Source: Labia minor (Eukaryota; Arthropoda; Insecta; Dermaptera; Spongiphoridae). Taken from it: 64,000 bases of DNA. The stretch is from NCBI GenBank assembly GCA_963082975.1, contig OY720344.1:76186053-76250052 (forward strand), in the 5' to 3' direction. The notes beneath the pieces are model-generated. The model did not search any database, was not told the DNA's origin, and saw only the letters and a program-made list of their open reading frames with translations. A program made the position numbers and the translations under genes. Positions 24,317 to 36,829 of this stretch are shown piece by piece; within the stretch, counting starts at the first letter, position 1, and each line of letters begins with the position of its first letter.

Positions 24317-25159
24317 GGCAATCGAAATGTTTTAAATTATCTAAAAAAAACAATTATTAATATAAAAATACAAATAAAATGATCAAAAAATAAATAAAAT
24401 TAAATTAAATAAATAAAACGTTTTAAATAGAAATTCAAACTATTTGATATTATGAAAAACAATTTTAAACAAATGTATTTAATTAAATTAATAAATTTAA
24501 AAAATATTAAATGATATTTAGCTTAAATATAAAAATTAAAATAAAAAGAAATTACTTAAAAAAATTAAAACTATAAAAATAATATTAAAATATATATAAA
24601 ATTACCTGAAAATAATTAGATATTTATTTGATAAAATTAATTAATTATCTTAAAAATTTATCCAAGTAATATCATCTATTTCTATTCGACACTGAGAAGG
24701 AAGGGATTCACAGCACAGATCATCCTTACAGTCACAGTCAGTAGAGAGTAAAAAAAATGAAGACCGCCGTTTTTTAAAATAATTAAATTATTTTATAGAT
24801 TATAAAATAAAAATTATTGTATTAACATTATAAAAATATTGAAATAAAAAATAATATTTAGTTTGATTTAATAAATAAAAATATTATAAACATTTTTAGT
24901 GAGAATTTCTCGGGGAGGTAGGGAGGTCAGATAAGCGACAACTTTTATTCCAAATGTTCGTCCTCCCTAGCTGTGACGTCATCAATAAGAAAATGTAAAG
25001 AAAAGGGCTGTTTTTAGGGTTTACCCGACAATTATTCGATTTTTTCTCGCCGGAAAAACCATCCTTGGACTTCAACGAACATTTTAAAAAAAGAATTGTC
25101 AAAATTGGTCCAGACGTTATTGAGTGATGCAATTACAAAAGTCATTTTTATTTATAAGA

Positions 25160-26875
25160 TTTCATAATTTTATTTTTTTTTTAACAAAGAATTAGAAATC
25201 TGGAGAAAAGCAAAAAGATAAACATTTGCAAATAAACGAAAGATGAAATCAATCAAGTATAGGAACGCAATTTTTTAATGAAAACATCAAAGAAAAGAAA
25301 AACAAATTAAAGAGTTGACGAAGAATTCAGACTTGTCAAGTTGGTTAACAAAACGCACTAGAATGTCACGAAATGATTTCCCGGAAATTGTAACTTATTG
25401 ACATTTCTATTTCAATTATATATAATAAATTTGCATCATTATTATAAATTAACCATGAAAATAGCAGAAGGTCCCCCTTAAACTTCCTCCAATATATATA
25501 TATATCTATTTATTTTCAGAATCTCATAAAATATACTATTCTTTTATAATTAAGTTTCAAAATTTTTTTTAACACGTTCTCGCCGGGTCTATAATTTGTC
25601 TATGATGGGACTAATCATTCATGTACCACCGCTGGTAGATGTCAGCGGAAACGTATTATTGACAGTTAATAGATAGTTTCACCAATATTTTTATTTATTA
25701 GAGAATTTATTTAAAGAATTTTTAAATTTTTGAACAATATGAGTACAGAACTTTCGCCTTCAAAATCAAAACTTTACCATTTAAGCAACAAATAGATATA
25801 TTTTCTAAAAATATGATTAAAAAATTTCAATTTAAAAAAAAAATATTTGTGAAATATCAATATTCATTGAATTAATTATTTTGTTTTATAGTATAATTAA
25901 TGTTTATAAATGTAATTATATAATAAATACTACATGACATAAATGAGAAAACAGTAATAGAAACTATCCATTTAAGAATCATTTGGATTGTTTCCAAAGA
26001 AAATAGGAAATATTCTCTCAATTCAAAGAATAATGTAATATGGATACCAATATTTAAAACTGCATTTAGATGTCTATATATTAAAAAAATAAAAATAATT
26101 CAATGATTTATTGATTATATATTTTATGGAATATTCAAAGAAATAACTCCAGATTTCATTTTAATATTTCATTTTTAATTGATAATTATTTTTTCTCATC
26201 TGTATGACTGGCTAGAGACGAACTTTCCTAATTGGAATATTTTATATTGGACGATTTTTTTGATCATTAAGTCAATATATATATATACGTATATATAATA
26301 TATAAACAATAAATTATGGCTATACTAAACTTACTTAAAAAAATGAAACTTATTCATGGTAATTTTGATTATTTTACTAGTTAATTTAAAATATTTTATG
26401 TATTTTTAATTATTTTTTAAAAATATTTATAAATAATTGTAATAACTAATAACATAATATATAATTAAAGTACTTGTACTTGTGTATTTTTATTTCTATA
26501 AAATCATTAAAATTATAATTCCTGTATGGGATAGTGAGAATTGTAACTTCTACCCAATAGTATCCAACATGAGACATACGCCCTATAGGGTAGCAATTTT
26601 TAAAAATTATGTATATGTAACATGGGGGGAGCATTTTAAGTTTTTAGAAGCTTTGGTTTTATCCAGATATATGTACACTTTATATAACTTTGAAGTAAAA
26701 TCTAAATAAAAATATATAAAATTATTTTTATAATTTCAAATTTATTAATTTTTAAAATAAATCTCGCATATAATTTCTTTCATAGCGCCAATATAACATT
26801 ATAATTGTTATTTATACTAAATACTATTATACTATGATTGTTTTTTCTTTCTTTCTTTTATGGAAATTTGAAAAT
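25160..26875. other. AT-rich stretch, nothing firmly recognised
   Basis: A slightly GC-richer patch at 25575-25660 contains CGTTCTCGCCGGGTC, which reminds me of piggyBac-like element ends, but no TTAA-flanked pair is visible. Short frames at 26446-26709 overlap on both strands and lack motifs. Confidence 0.4.
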
Positions 26876-27489
26876 TAAAATTAGCTGGAGTGTCTCCACT
26901 CGACTATCTCGCATTTGAATTAGATTAAATAACATAATATATTATGTTTAAATTAAATTTAATTAATTATAAATTATAAATTAATATCATTAAATAATAT
27001 TTATTAAACCAGCGCATGACTCTTTGTTGATGGCACCACGTCACGTGTTGGCGCGTGAGATTTGCAGTGTTAAAAAATTAATTCTGGTACTTTCAGCGAT
27101 TCAATCAAGCTGAAATTCTATATATAGCAGTTTTATACAATTTTTAATCATGTGAAAAATTATCAAACATATATCTTTATTATTACTGACCACTTTAGAG
27201 GAAAAAAAATCAAAACGTTGTAGGTAATTACCCTCTTCCGGTTGAGCTACATTTCTCAAAAGTTGATAGAAAACTACTAATTTTGAATAATGCCCATGTA
27301 CCAAATTTCATGATTCTAGCTCAAACCGTTTTTGCGTAATCTTGTCTACATACATACACACACACACACACATTTTTCTCAACCTTAGTGAAAATGATTC
27401 AGGAACCTTCAAAACGTATAAAAACATCAAAATATCAACATCGAAAATTTTCGTGATCGCAATACTATCTCTGGCGAGATAGTAAAAAA
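26876..27489 (-). mobile_element. HINE-B copy 3, near full length
   Basis: This is the best complete HINE-B. On the minus strand it starts TTTTTTACTATCTCGCC. The next parts in order are the GATCGCGAAAATTTTCGATG-type segment, a (GT)n microsatellite (27356-27373 on the plus strand as CA), the AATCATGAAATTTGGTAC block and the E-box region. It ends GCGAGATAGTCGAGTG, completing the hairpin, then CCAGCTAATTTT. The 5' motif ACTATCTCGC and the 3' motif GCGAGATAGT are exact reverse complements. The minus-strand open frames across it (27101-27304, 27308-27553) are not genes. Confidence 0.9.
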
Positions 27490-27499
27490 GACATTTTAA

Positions 27500-27585
27500 A
27501 TTTTTGAACTTCTTGAGGTTTGAACTCTTGATCTCAAGATCTCTGATTCCCAACTATTTATGGTAGTTTAGTAGCCAAATGATTT
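27500..27585 (-). other. Possible tRNA-derived SINE head, decayed
   Basis: On the minus strand TTTGGCTACTAAACTACC could be a degraded A box, and AGAGTTCAAACCTCAAG, about 35-45 nt later, contains a good B-box-like GTTCAAACC. The segment directly abuts the HINE-B 5' end. No tail or second copy was found in this window, so this is tentative. Confidence 0.3.
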
Positions 27586-29164
27586 AAACTTAACTCTATA
27601 TTTTTTTATATTTATTCGAAAGATTATAATTAAATACACCTATAGAAAAAAATCAGATTTTTTTACCTCAAAGTTTAAGAGATATAATTAATTAAAGTTA
27701 TGCAAAAATACATCAGCTCTTATGAGTGTCCTTGTTCAAAACTCCGGAAATTGATGGTTTGTAAGAAATTGACAAACTTATTTTCAAAGAAAATCATTTA
27801 TAGGTATATTTAAATATAAATAATAATTTAACCAACCTAAAAATCATTTTTTAAAGTTGGTATCATCTAGTTACAGCTGAGCACAAATCAATTAATATTT
27901 TATTTATTACATTATTATAATAATTTAATTATAACTCGTATTAAATTCAATCGAATAAATTCTTATGTAAATTTTCATTAATTATTATAGCATTATTTGT
28001 AACAAAAAAGTTATTTTTTTTGACTTCGGATTGCGGCTCCCAAACTACCTTAATAAGATAAGATTAATTTTAATAAAACATTTAATTAAATTAATTAGAA
28101 ATAAAATTTATAATTTTTAAGAATGATTGAAATGTATTTGAAAGATGATTTTATTTTATTTATTTCAAGGATTTAAATATTGTTTTATTTTCTATTTAGA
28201 AAGCATCAATTCTTTTAAACCCTGAAATGTTGTCTGTGGAATTAAACACTTTTTTCATTTAAGAAATATCTTAAAGAGTAACGAAATGAGGACGTTTGTG
28301 ATGAACAAGAACAGTAACAGATATGGATTGCAGTTTCCAAAGATGACAAGTAAAATACATCCACCCTTTTATGCTATTGACAGACTAGCGGGGGTGTCTT
28401 AGTCAATTGGTTTTGTTTTCGACTTCTCTAAATACTTTTTTTATGTCATTGCAATAATGAAGGTGACATTTTCGATTTATGAATGAATTCCATCTCCCCT
28501 AATACTTATTTTCATAATCCATTTATAAATATTATATAATGCTTGTGTTTAATATTTTAAACATTTTGAGTTATTCGAAAGAATAAAACAGTGGTTTTGG
28601 TGTTCCGCCATATTCAGAAAAAATTTAGTATCATATATATACTTGAGTCACACTCCAGTCTTAATAATACATACTACAATATACAATGTTGTATTATAAT
28701 AACAAAATTTATATAATGGATTGTCCAAAATAAAATCAATATTTGTATAACCTTATCTTTTTTCTCAATTTTCTTATTTATTTTTAATTATTTGTTATTT
28801 TTATCTTTCCTTTGTTGATGTTATTATTTTATCCTCTATTTATTTATTTTATTTTTCCCTATAATTAAACATTTTGTTTCATATAGTTAACTATTTGTAT
28901 TTTCATTTTAATAACAGAATAATATTTGTAATACTCTATAGAAAAGTATTTTTCAAGTCAAAGACTCTTTTCATATCTTAAAGAAACTTTATATTAGTAG
29001 TTTTAAACTTATTTTCTCTAATCTAGTTATAATTTTTTTTTTAAATTGAAATATCAATTTCTTGGTTAATATCTTTAAAGTTAACTAGTATGTTTATTTA
29101 TGAGATTAAATTAATTTTCTTTTTTTAAATTTTAATAATATGCATAAAGATCATTTTTATGAAA
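27586..29164. other. AT-rich stretch, no supported gene
   Basis: The 28200-28480 part is less AT-rich but has no long frame and no recognisable motif. The remainder is homopolymer-rich A/T sequence. Confidence 0.45.
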
Positions 29165-29312
29165 ATTTTTTGATGAAATGAATAGCCAATCAAATTCTTC
29201 AATTCCCAGTCACGTGGTCAAAATAGCCAATAAGTGAATAATTACACTGAAAAGATCCCTCCGTTTGGTAAGATCCCTCTTGCTTGTTGCTAGGGAACAA
29301 ACTGTTTTTGTC
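29165..29312 (+). promoter_or_regulatory. Candidate promoter: two CCAAT boxes, E-box, RFX-like X-box
   Basis: Within about 120 bp lie AGCCAATCA (about 29185), CACGTG (about 29213), AGCCAATAAG (about 29227) and GTTGCTAGGGAAC (about 29287). The last fits the imperfect-palindrome form of RFX-bound X-boxes. A repeated AAGATCCCTC also occurs twice (about 29253 and 29271). The cluster sits immediately upstream of the exon-like frame at 29351. Motif clusters can arise by chance, but this density in an AT-rich background is unusual. Confidence 0.4.
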
Positions 29313-29350
29313 ATTTAATAAATAGTAATCCTTTGCATTTTAAAATGTAA

Positions 29351-29550
29351 TTTTCACGATATGGCGATGAAAATAATGATTCTATTAATGAAATTATTAA
29401 AAAAAAAAATACACCGGAAAATACTTTATCAAATAAGAAATACATTTGGAAATTATTTATGGACTTTTGCATTACCAGAAAATATAAATTAGATGGACTT
29501 CGTACTGTTAATGAGCTTGCACTGATATTGAAAGATTGGGATCTATGTAA
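29351..29550 (+). pseudogene. Exon-like frame resembling a KIAA1958/Crypton-type N-terminal module
   Basis: An open frame beginning FSRYGDENNDSINEIIKK and continuing TLSNKKYIWKLFMDFC, then LRTVNELALILKDWDL, ends at a GTAAGT splice-donor consensus (29547-29552), after which it would stop. The pattern of KKY-x-W-K-x-F-x-D-W/F-C followed by ELA-x-x-L-K is typical of the N-terminal segment of KIAA1958-, QRICH1/ZMYM- and Crypton-derived proteins. No in-frame ATG exists: an in-frame TAA lies just upstream and the first codon reads TTT where a start would be expected. It is either a decayed copy or an exon whose acceptor I cannot see. The open frame on the opposite strand is a shadow. Confidence 0.45.
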
Positions 29551-29707
29551 GTAAAAACATTCTTGTATTTTAATAAATATAATATAACATTCTAACTGAA
29601 CATGCATTCGTAGACGACTACTAACAACTATTATTTATCGGGTTATATATAACTGGGTCGCCGAGTCACCGTTCAAATAATTTAAAAGAACATGAAATTA
29701 TCTCTCT

Positions 29708-29835
29708 CTCCTATATATATATAAAAAAAGGTTTTTGTCTTCAAAGAATTACATCCCAATATTCTTGCATATCTCAGCAATTATTTTTTTAAAATTTGAT
29801 ATGTATACATGTTGCCATTCAGCAGAGCAAAGAAT
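29708..29835 (+). mobile_element. Helitron family 2, 5' end fragment
   Basis: TCTCCTATATATATATAAAA followed by AAAGGTTTTTGTCT matches the 5' ends at 41078 (plus) and 61523 (minus). The ACATCCCAATATTCTTGCAT block that follows also matches the later part of those copies, so about 200 bp including the microsatellite are deleted here. No 3' end was found nearby. Confidence 0.6.
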
Positions 29836-31286
29836 ACAATACAAATAATGTTTATAATTTTTAAATTTTTATTTTTCTAATATTGGCCTTTTTAACTTAT
29901 TTAGCACACTGAAAACATTCACATTGCGACTTTTAATTTTTAAGATTATATGAATAAATAATTTTAATTTTGATCTCATAATTGGATTTTCACGTAAGTT
30001 TTCAATATGGGTGGACAATGTAGGAAGAGACCAAATGTTTTTAGTGTCAGGACTAGTGCAAAGTGTTCTTCAGAGCTTCTGAACCCAGTAAATCAACGAT
30101 TAGCCACCCATTCAACTCAAAATCTCAAGATAGACTCTTGGTCAAACCGACTAAGACGCAGAATTCCAAAAATTCCTTCCCAAAACATTTACTTTAAATT
30201 CAGGCTAGAAGGAGCGCCGAAATGTAAGACGTGAAAATAACCCGAAAATAACATCTCATAATAATACAAATTTTCACGGAAACCTAAAAGAACATATATT
30301 TATATATATATATCATAAAATAAATTATTTTCCCCTAGCTACAAGTATATTTTTACTATAAATTTATAATTTATAATTGTTTCTTATTTGTAAAAATAAC
30401 TTAAAAAATTCTGAAAAATATTTTGATATACCTTATTTCAGCATTAAGCGGTAATTGTTTATATTTATAATTATTATCATATGTTATTTATAATATCAAT
30501 ATATTGAATATTTTTAAATTAAATGACATTTAAACTTTTCTACTTTTTCTATCGAAGTTTTTATTTTAGTGATAAATTTCCCTTGAGAAAAGTTGCCTGT
30601 TTAATTTGACAACAACTGGATCTGATATATAAACCACCTTGAAAGGATTGGAAAAGAGCAGTGTGTATCACAAGATTAGACACGGGGGAGGAGGGGATTA
30701 AGGGTCTTTTTCATAGACTATCGGTTTGACCTTCATTTGTCAATGGATCTGGATTGGTAGAAATTTGCAATCTCGTTCATGAGGAATAAATTTCTAGTTA
30801 AATAATCCCAAATGTTAGACTAAATAAATGGTTCAGTAACGTTGTCTATTTACGTGATTCTCCGAAGACTTCCTCCCTCTTCCCGTTGCCGCCACTTTAG
30901 ATCCATTTAAAAGGATTTTCATTTCACTTTTTCTAAATTAAAAAAATAAAAAAATACTTTTTAATAAAGTAGATATATTATATTATAATCTTTCCACTCT
31001 AAATATATAACCGAAATAATAATTATTAAATGAAATGATAATTTTGAGGTAATTTTCATAATTTAATAAATTAATGAAGTTTGTATTATTATCAGAGTTC
31101 TAGCTTATTTGAATCTTTTATTTTATTAGTATTGGTCATCATTCATATACGATTAGTTTTTTGGGAGTGGAGAGGGGGAAAGAAGCCTCACGCTTAGAAG
31201 ATACCTACCCTCCCCCGGAATAATAAATAGATATTTATAAAGTGATAAAAGCAAAATTAGATTGAAATCACTAATACGGCTTTACA

Positions 31287-31330
<44 letters not shown>

Positions 31331-31594
31331 GTATATATATGTATATTTCTAATTTTCTAAAAATGTTGAGATCAATCATGATTAAATTTGATTTTAAAAG
31401 AAACAAGTAAATAAAATTAGGTGAAGTAAGTATTATTTTATTAATATAGTAAAATTCGTTATTTAAAAACAAAAAGTAATTAAATTATCCTACCTGAAAT
31501 GAAATTTAAAAGACCTTTCTTCCTGTTAATCTATTTATAAAATATTGTCTGCAAACATATTATGAACGTTTTTATTAATCGAAATCAACGTTTA
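29836..31594. other. AT-rich stretch, no supported gene
   Basis: A 75-codon frame at 30007-30234 (plus) is basic and Ser/Asn-rich, less AT-biased than its neighbours, but I recognise nothing in it. The region 30590-30910 is moderately complex, unique-looking DNA. A long (TA)n tract lies at 31292-31345. Confidence 0.45.
31292..31345. repeat. (TA)n microsatellite with TATG interruptions
   Basis: About 50 bp of TA units. The minus-strand 61-codon frame across it is a low-complexity artefact. Confidence 0.85.
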
Positions 31595-32247
31595 TAGCAG
31601 AAGTTTCAAAGTAAAGGGGCTTATCGCGTCAAAATTATTATCAAAAGGGATAAATATTAAAATACATAAAACAATTATTTTGTCGGTTGTATTATATGGG
31701 TGTTGCATGGTCAATGACCTTAGGAGACGAGAGTAGATTTAGAGTATTTGAGAATAAGATTCTTCGCAGCATTTATGGGCCAAAGAAAGATGGGGTAATC
31801 GGAGAATGGCGGAGACTGCATAACGAGGAATTGCATGACCTCTATGCATCTCCAGTTTTAGTTAGAATTATAAAATCGAGAAGGCTGCGATGGACAGGTC
31901 ACGTCGCTAGAATGGGAGAGGAAAGAATGACGAAAAATATAATGATGGGGAGACCGAGTGGGAAACGTCCGCTTGGAAGGTAGTGGGAAGGGACGTGAGA
32001 GAGATGGGAGAGGGTAGGGATTGGAGGGTTGTGGCTCAGAATAGGAATACTTGAAGAAGTGTGCTTGCTGGGGCCAAGAACTTTCGATTTATAATAATGG
32101 GGAGACCGAGTGGGAAACGTCCGCTTGGAAGGTAGTGGGAAGGGACGTGAGAGAGATGGGAGAGGGTAGGGATTGGAGGGTTGTGGCTCAGAATAGGAAT
32201 ACTTGAAGAAATGTGCTTGCTGGGGCCAAGAACTTTCGATTTATCGT
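31595..32247 (+). pseudogene. LINE 3' end with 152-bp tandem duplication
   Basis: From 31687 a 98-codon frame reads WSMTLGDESRFRVFENKILR, then IYGPKKDGVIGEWRRLHNEEL, and ends RRLRWTGHVARMGEERMTK. This is the C-terminal tail of a non-LTR reverse transcriptase protein; clades that carry this tail include RTE-like elements, but I cannot assign the clade. Upstream, 31595-31686 continues the same family in another frame. Downstream, about 152 bp (31941-32092) are repeated head-to-tail at 32093-32244, duplicating the coding end and 3' region. The 5' part is missing. A HINE-A copy begins 10 bp further on. Confidence 0.8.
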
Positions 32248-32256
32248 CTTGATGTG

Positions 32257-32880
32257 TTTTTACCGACCGACGATAGTAAGGGAGGTATTGTTTTCACACC
32301 AAATTTCACATGTGGAGATTTTTACATATCTCCACGAATCATGCATTTTCTAAACAGAAAAAAGTATTTTTAGCATGATGTCTGTCCGTCCGTCTGTCCG
32401 TCCGTCCGTATAGATGTGTACAGTCTGAACGGCTCAACCGATTTTGATGAAATTTGGTATATTTACTTAATGTATCAGTGGGATGAATTGATCAACTTTT
32501 GGTGCAATTCCGGAAACCGGAAGTGGTAGTAGTAGTAGAAAGGGTTATTTTCACACCAAAGGAGATTTTTTTATATATCACCACGAATCATGCACTTTGT
32601 ATTGGTTTTATCCTCGAGAAAAATCATATTTATTAGTTTTTTCTTGATTTAAAATTATATGACGTCATCCAGCCATTCATGGCGTCACAGCCTGGTCTTG
32701 CATATATATTATAAATAAAATAAAATTAAAAATGTTTATATTTATTATTTATGTATCCATATCTGTTTTTTATTACATTAATAGATATATTAAAATTATT
32801 TGAAATTTTTTCTGTAGCTGGAAATTAATTTATTTCAAACAGTCGGTCGGTTCGGACCTGGCCACAGGTCAACTTATTTT
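32257..32880 (+). mobile_element. HINE-A copy 4, near full length
   Basis: It runs from TTTTACCGACCGACG to CAGTCGGTCGGT (one mismatch to the expected reverse complement), then the hairpin GACCTG-GCCA-CAGGTC and AACTTATTT. The GTCC/GTCT microsatellite (about 32382-32408) is short. Of the two conserved TGACGTCA sites the second is mutated to TGGCGTCA, consistent with decay. Confidence 0.9.
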
Positions 32881-34762
32881 CTGGTTTAACTTTATCTAAC
32901 CCTGAAAACGAAAGATTGAATTTTATACAATTCTACACCACCTTTACCTTCCAGAGAATGCAAGGCTTTGAACACATAATAGAATTCGAATTGTTATTGA
33001 AACAATTTTAGAATAGATAAAATAAATACATAAACACATATACACGCACGAGCACTAATATCTTTCAAGGGAATAAATAAAAAGGGATTTCTCTATTTCA
33101 TTATTTGTTGATTATCTTGATATACCTGACCTTTGAAGTCATTTTTTTTAAAAATTATTTTATTTTCAGTATTAAATTTCTCTTTTTGTAGTTTGTTTAT
33201 AACAATAATACATTAGAAAATAATTATTATTTTAAGCCTCATGTGTTAGTCCTAGAATATGATTTTCTTTTTAAATATTTGTACTTCTAACTGTAAGCTT
33301 TAAATGAAATGATTTATTACATTTTTTTTAAGAAAACCGGAAGATAGTTCAATGAAATTTTTCTCTTGCGATATATTCTTTTATTTAATTTTAAAATAAC
33401 TTTTCATATATAAATAGACATTTTTTAAAAAAAAAACAACTTAATAATAGAGTTATAGATATAAGAAGTGAAAAAAACATATTATATCCAATACAGCATT
33501 TCTCGACCTTCAGGTATTTGTGGCCTAGTTTTCAAACATCAATTTCATGATGGTTTTAAAAAATTCTTTCATCGTGTGATTTACAATAGAGCAATAAGAA
33601 TATTTTTCAAATTAAACTATTTTACAATATTTTAAATATTTTACAATATTTGATATATAATATTTTTTTTTTTCAATTGTATTGAACTATGTCAAGATTC
33701 AACGTTTCAATACATTCATGATATAACAAAGTAGCAAGTGAACATACATGGTTGTCATATAAAATTAAAAAATTATATTAGTGAAAGAAAATATTATAAA
33801 ATTAATAAAAAAGTATTTAATGAGTATTTAGGTTTCTGTTTTTAAATTATTATGTCAATTCAAGAATTTTCCTAAATGCTAAATTCGATTGTAGTGTTGA
33901 ATCAAAACTGCAAGTGAACATATATGGTTCTCATATAAAATGTAAAATTAGAATAGTAAAAGATAATATTATTAAATTAATATAAATTTATATACTATAC
34001 CGTAAACAAATAATAAATATAATAAATATTATTACTATAAATAAGTTCACTTGATATTTTTTCCAAAAATTCAAAATCACACACAGACAAAAAATTTAAA
34101 AAGTATAAAAAATATAAAAACATTAATAAAAGTAATGATTTGTGTGTGAGTTAATTAATTTTTTTAAAATAATTTTAATATTTTCTCTTGGTACCACAAC
34201 TAATAAATACATATTTAATATATAGAATTTCCTATTAAGAACATTTAAGAATTTCATATATACTATATTGTACCAGAGAAACCTTTAAATTATTTTATGT
34301 TATTAAGCTTATATATTTATAGATGGTTTATTACATTTTAGACCATTTACTTCAATTAAAAGTCTTTGTTTGTAAGATCAATCAAGAGAAATTTGTCGGT
34401 GAAATATAAAAAAAATAAAAGACTAAGAATTTCAAATTGATTTTTTTATATTTTCATAATAAAATTAAGAAGATATTTTTCTTAACTTTTCTCTAAGTTA
34501 TTTTTTTCAAGATTTTATGAAAAATTGTTCATTTAGGTTTGAATAAACATTTCATTAAATGGATATTCATTAAAATCTCATATAATTAAATTAACCTTTA
34601 AAAAAAATGTTTTTTAAAATAAATAACTTATACTAATTTCTTCTTCTATAAGTAATTTGATAACTAATATAAGAAAAACAGAATAAGAAAATTCCCAGAA
34701 CGTTGAAAGTTCTAAAAAATACAATATTCAAGCCCATATTTCAAAAATTCTTGATGCAATGT
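32881..34762. other. AT-rich stretch, nothing recognised
   Basis: Homopolymer-rich A/T sequence. A ~35-bp word, GCAAGTGAACATA(C/T)ATGGTT with flanks, occurs at about 33733 and 33910, suggesting an old local duplication. Confidence 0.5.
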
Positions 34763-35519
34763 CAGTGGCGTACCTAGAACTTTTGCCGCCCGGGGCGATC
34801 TCCTTTGCCGCACTTTCTATTATAAGTCAATCAAATAGTGGTTTTTATAAATTAATACACATAAATAAATTATTAAGTTATTTAATCAATATTAATTAAT
34901 AAGCAGAGTAAATTTTTTTACACATATTTGTATGCACTCGTAAACATATTAATATAATATTTACTCTTCTAGCTTTCATACTAGAAAAATCGTGTATAAT
35001 GCTCTCAAAATTTATATTTATATTTTTTCCCCCGGCCCTGCTTTTCAAAAGAAAAATAGATGATTTAAAAAAATATTGGTATATCACTTCAAAGTAATCA
35101 TCTAATCATATAAACTTTTCAAAAGAAATGACATTTATAAACTGATATGAAAAAATTTTGGTTAGGAAAAATTGCCGAACAAAATCGTAAAGATGCGTTT
35201 ACGAATTCAACGAATTTTAATGAATACAATAAAATAAAATTATTATCCTGTTCTTGGAATTAGAATTCAAAATTTACACTAAAATGCATTTATATACACC
35301 GAGGAATAATATTCGAAATCATATAGTTAATCATAATTTATATAAATCAAATAGTAAACTTATAATAATCATAATAATCATTTATTATTCAAGAAAGAAA
35401 AAAAATAAATATGAAATGGTTGCTTTTTACAACTATAACTAAATTTAAAAAATGCCGCCCCAAGATAAGTGCCGCCCGGTGCGGACCGCACCCACCGCAC
35501 CCCCCTAGGTACGCCACTG
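34763..35519. mobile_element. hAT-type MITE, 757 bp, with perfect 8-bp target duplication
   Basis: The ends are inverted: CAGTGGCGTACCTAG on the left, and CCTAGGTACGCCACTG closing the right. The 8-bp sequence TGCAATGT flanks both sides (34755-34762 and 35520-35527). The CAGTG start and 8-bp duplication are typical of hAT elements. GCCGCCC(G/C) words lie just inside both ends. No transposase remains; the short frames at 34896-35087, 35254-35442 and 35378-35671 are not recognisable. The perfect duplication points to a comparatively recent insertion. Confidence 0.88.
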
Positions 35520-35527
35520 TGCAATGT

Positions 35528-36490
35528 TTGGTTAATATCTTCTTGATCAAAATTAGGCAAACTTAAATTTCTCCTATTATTGAAACAGAAAACAATAAAA
35601 AAGATTGGTAATTTTATTATTATTATTAATTTATTTTTTACATTTTCAAAATCAATTATGCTCCAATCCACATCCTGTTTATTAAATAAACAATTTTTAA
35701 TGAAACAATTGTTCTCTTATACTTGTAATATATTCTTGAGAATGAGTGTCTAAAATCACTCTTCCATCTTTCGTTTTTATTTATTTTTTCTAACTTAAGC
35801 TAATATTATATATTTATTATTTATGTTTACTTTTTCTTTGACTTAAATGCTGATTCATCTCGGAATTAAGTTATGTATCTACAAAAATGAAAACTTTTTG
35901 TGTACTTATTAAAAACATCTTTATTCATTTAATGGATGCACGCTTGATAAAGAGATCTAAATAAACATGAAGTGTATCATTTCAATACAATTTGCATATT
36001 ATAAATGCTAATGTTTTGTTGTTGTTTTTTCATTCTTATTATGTTTTTGTGGTAATAACATTGAAAGATTTTTATATTCGTCATATTAATATTTAAATAA
36101 AGTACCTATACGTATTTTATTTTCAATTTCAATTTTTCAATAAACATAATTTTAAGATTGTTAATTGAAATATATAAGATTATTTTAATCTCATCACAAT
36201 ACTTACTATATTAACTTTAAAAAACATCTATTTATTCTTTCCTTGGGAAACCTTTATCACATGTTGTAGATGTGACAATGAAATTTCAAGTTCAATTTAA
36301 AATGATATATATAATAATTTATAATTATACTTGATCAATGTTTACTTAAGTATTACTACTCAGAAACACGCACGATTCCCGAAAACAATCAAAATAATAC
36401 CATTAACCTAATTCAAGAAGACATTTATTCTTATTAGACTGAAAAATAAATAAGAAATAATTGATCATGTTTCCTATCTAGTATAGTATG

Positions 36491-36542
<52 letters not shown>

Positions 36543-36829
36543 TATATAGATTGATAGATAGATAGGGAATATAATATCAAATTGTAATTATTTTTTCTTT
36601 CGTTAACTTAATGAATATCTCTTAAATATTTTGAGTAATATACTTAGAAGGGATAATGAGAATTTTTTAAATAAATCATTAATTTATCTAATCTTTTTAT
36701 ATATATATTTTATATAAGTTTAATTAATTATTATATTTTAATTATATTATATTATATAAAATATATTATATTATATTTTAAATTTAAAAAAATTAAAAAA
36801 AATTATATTTTAAATAGGATCTAAAAAAT
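35528..36829. other. AT-rich stretch with a (TA)n tract
   Basis: No genes or transposon ends were recognised. A (TA)n tract of about 40 bp lies at 36494-36536, followed by (GATA)n at 36550-36565. Confidence 0.5.

Larger units (their letters stand above)
23185..25159 (-). mobile_element. Probable Helitron (CTAG family), about 2 kb, with nested HINE-A
   Basis: The 3' terminus at 23185 matches the 19891 element: CTAG, hairpin GAGCGCC-GAA-GGCGCTC and the GGGGGCGGAGCCCCC hairpin, preceded by A on the plus strand. A plausible 5' end on the minus strand starts at 25159 as TCTTATAAATAAAAATGAC, followed by CTCAATAACG...GGACCAATTTTG, and is flanked by T. The interior holds a LINE fragment (23300-23830) and a shortened HINE-A (23944-24316). 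The 3' end is secure. The pairing with this particular 5' end is an inference from orientation and the A/T flanks. Confidence 0.65.

Noticed and set aside
25575-25660. CGTTCTCGCCGGGTC patch resembling piggyBac ends
   Set aside because: No TTAA flanks, no paired inverted end and no transposase sequence.
30007-30234. 75-codon plus-strand frame, basic and Ser/Asn-rich
   Set aside because: No motif recognised and no supporting context.
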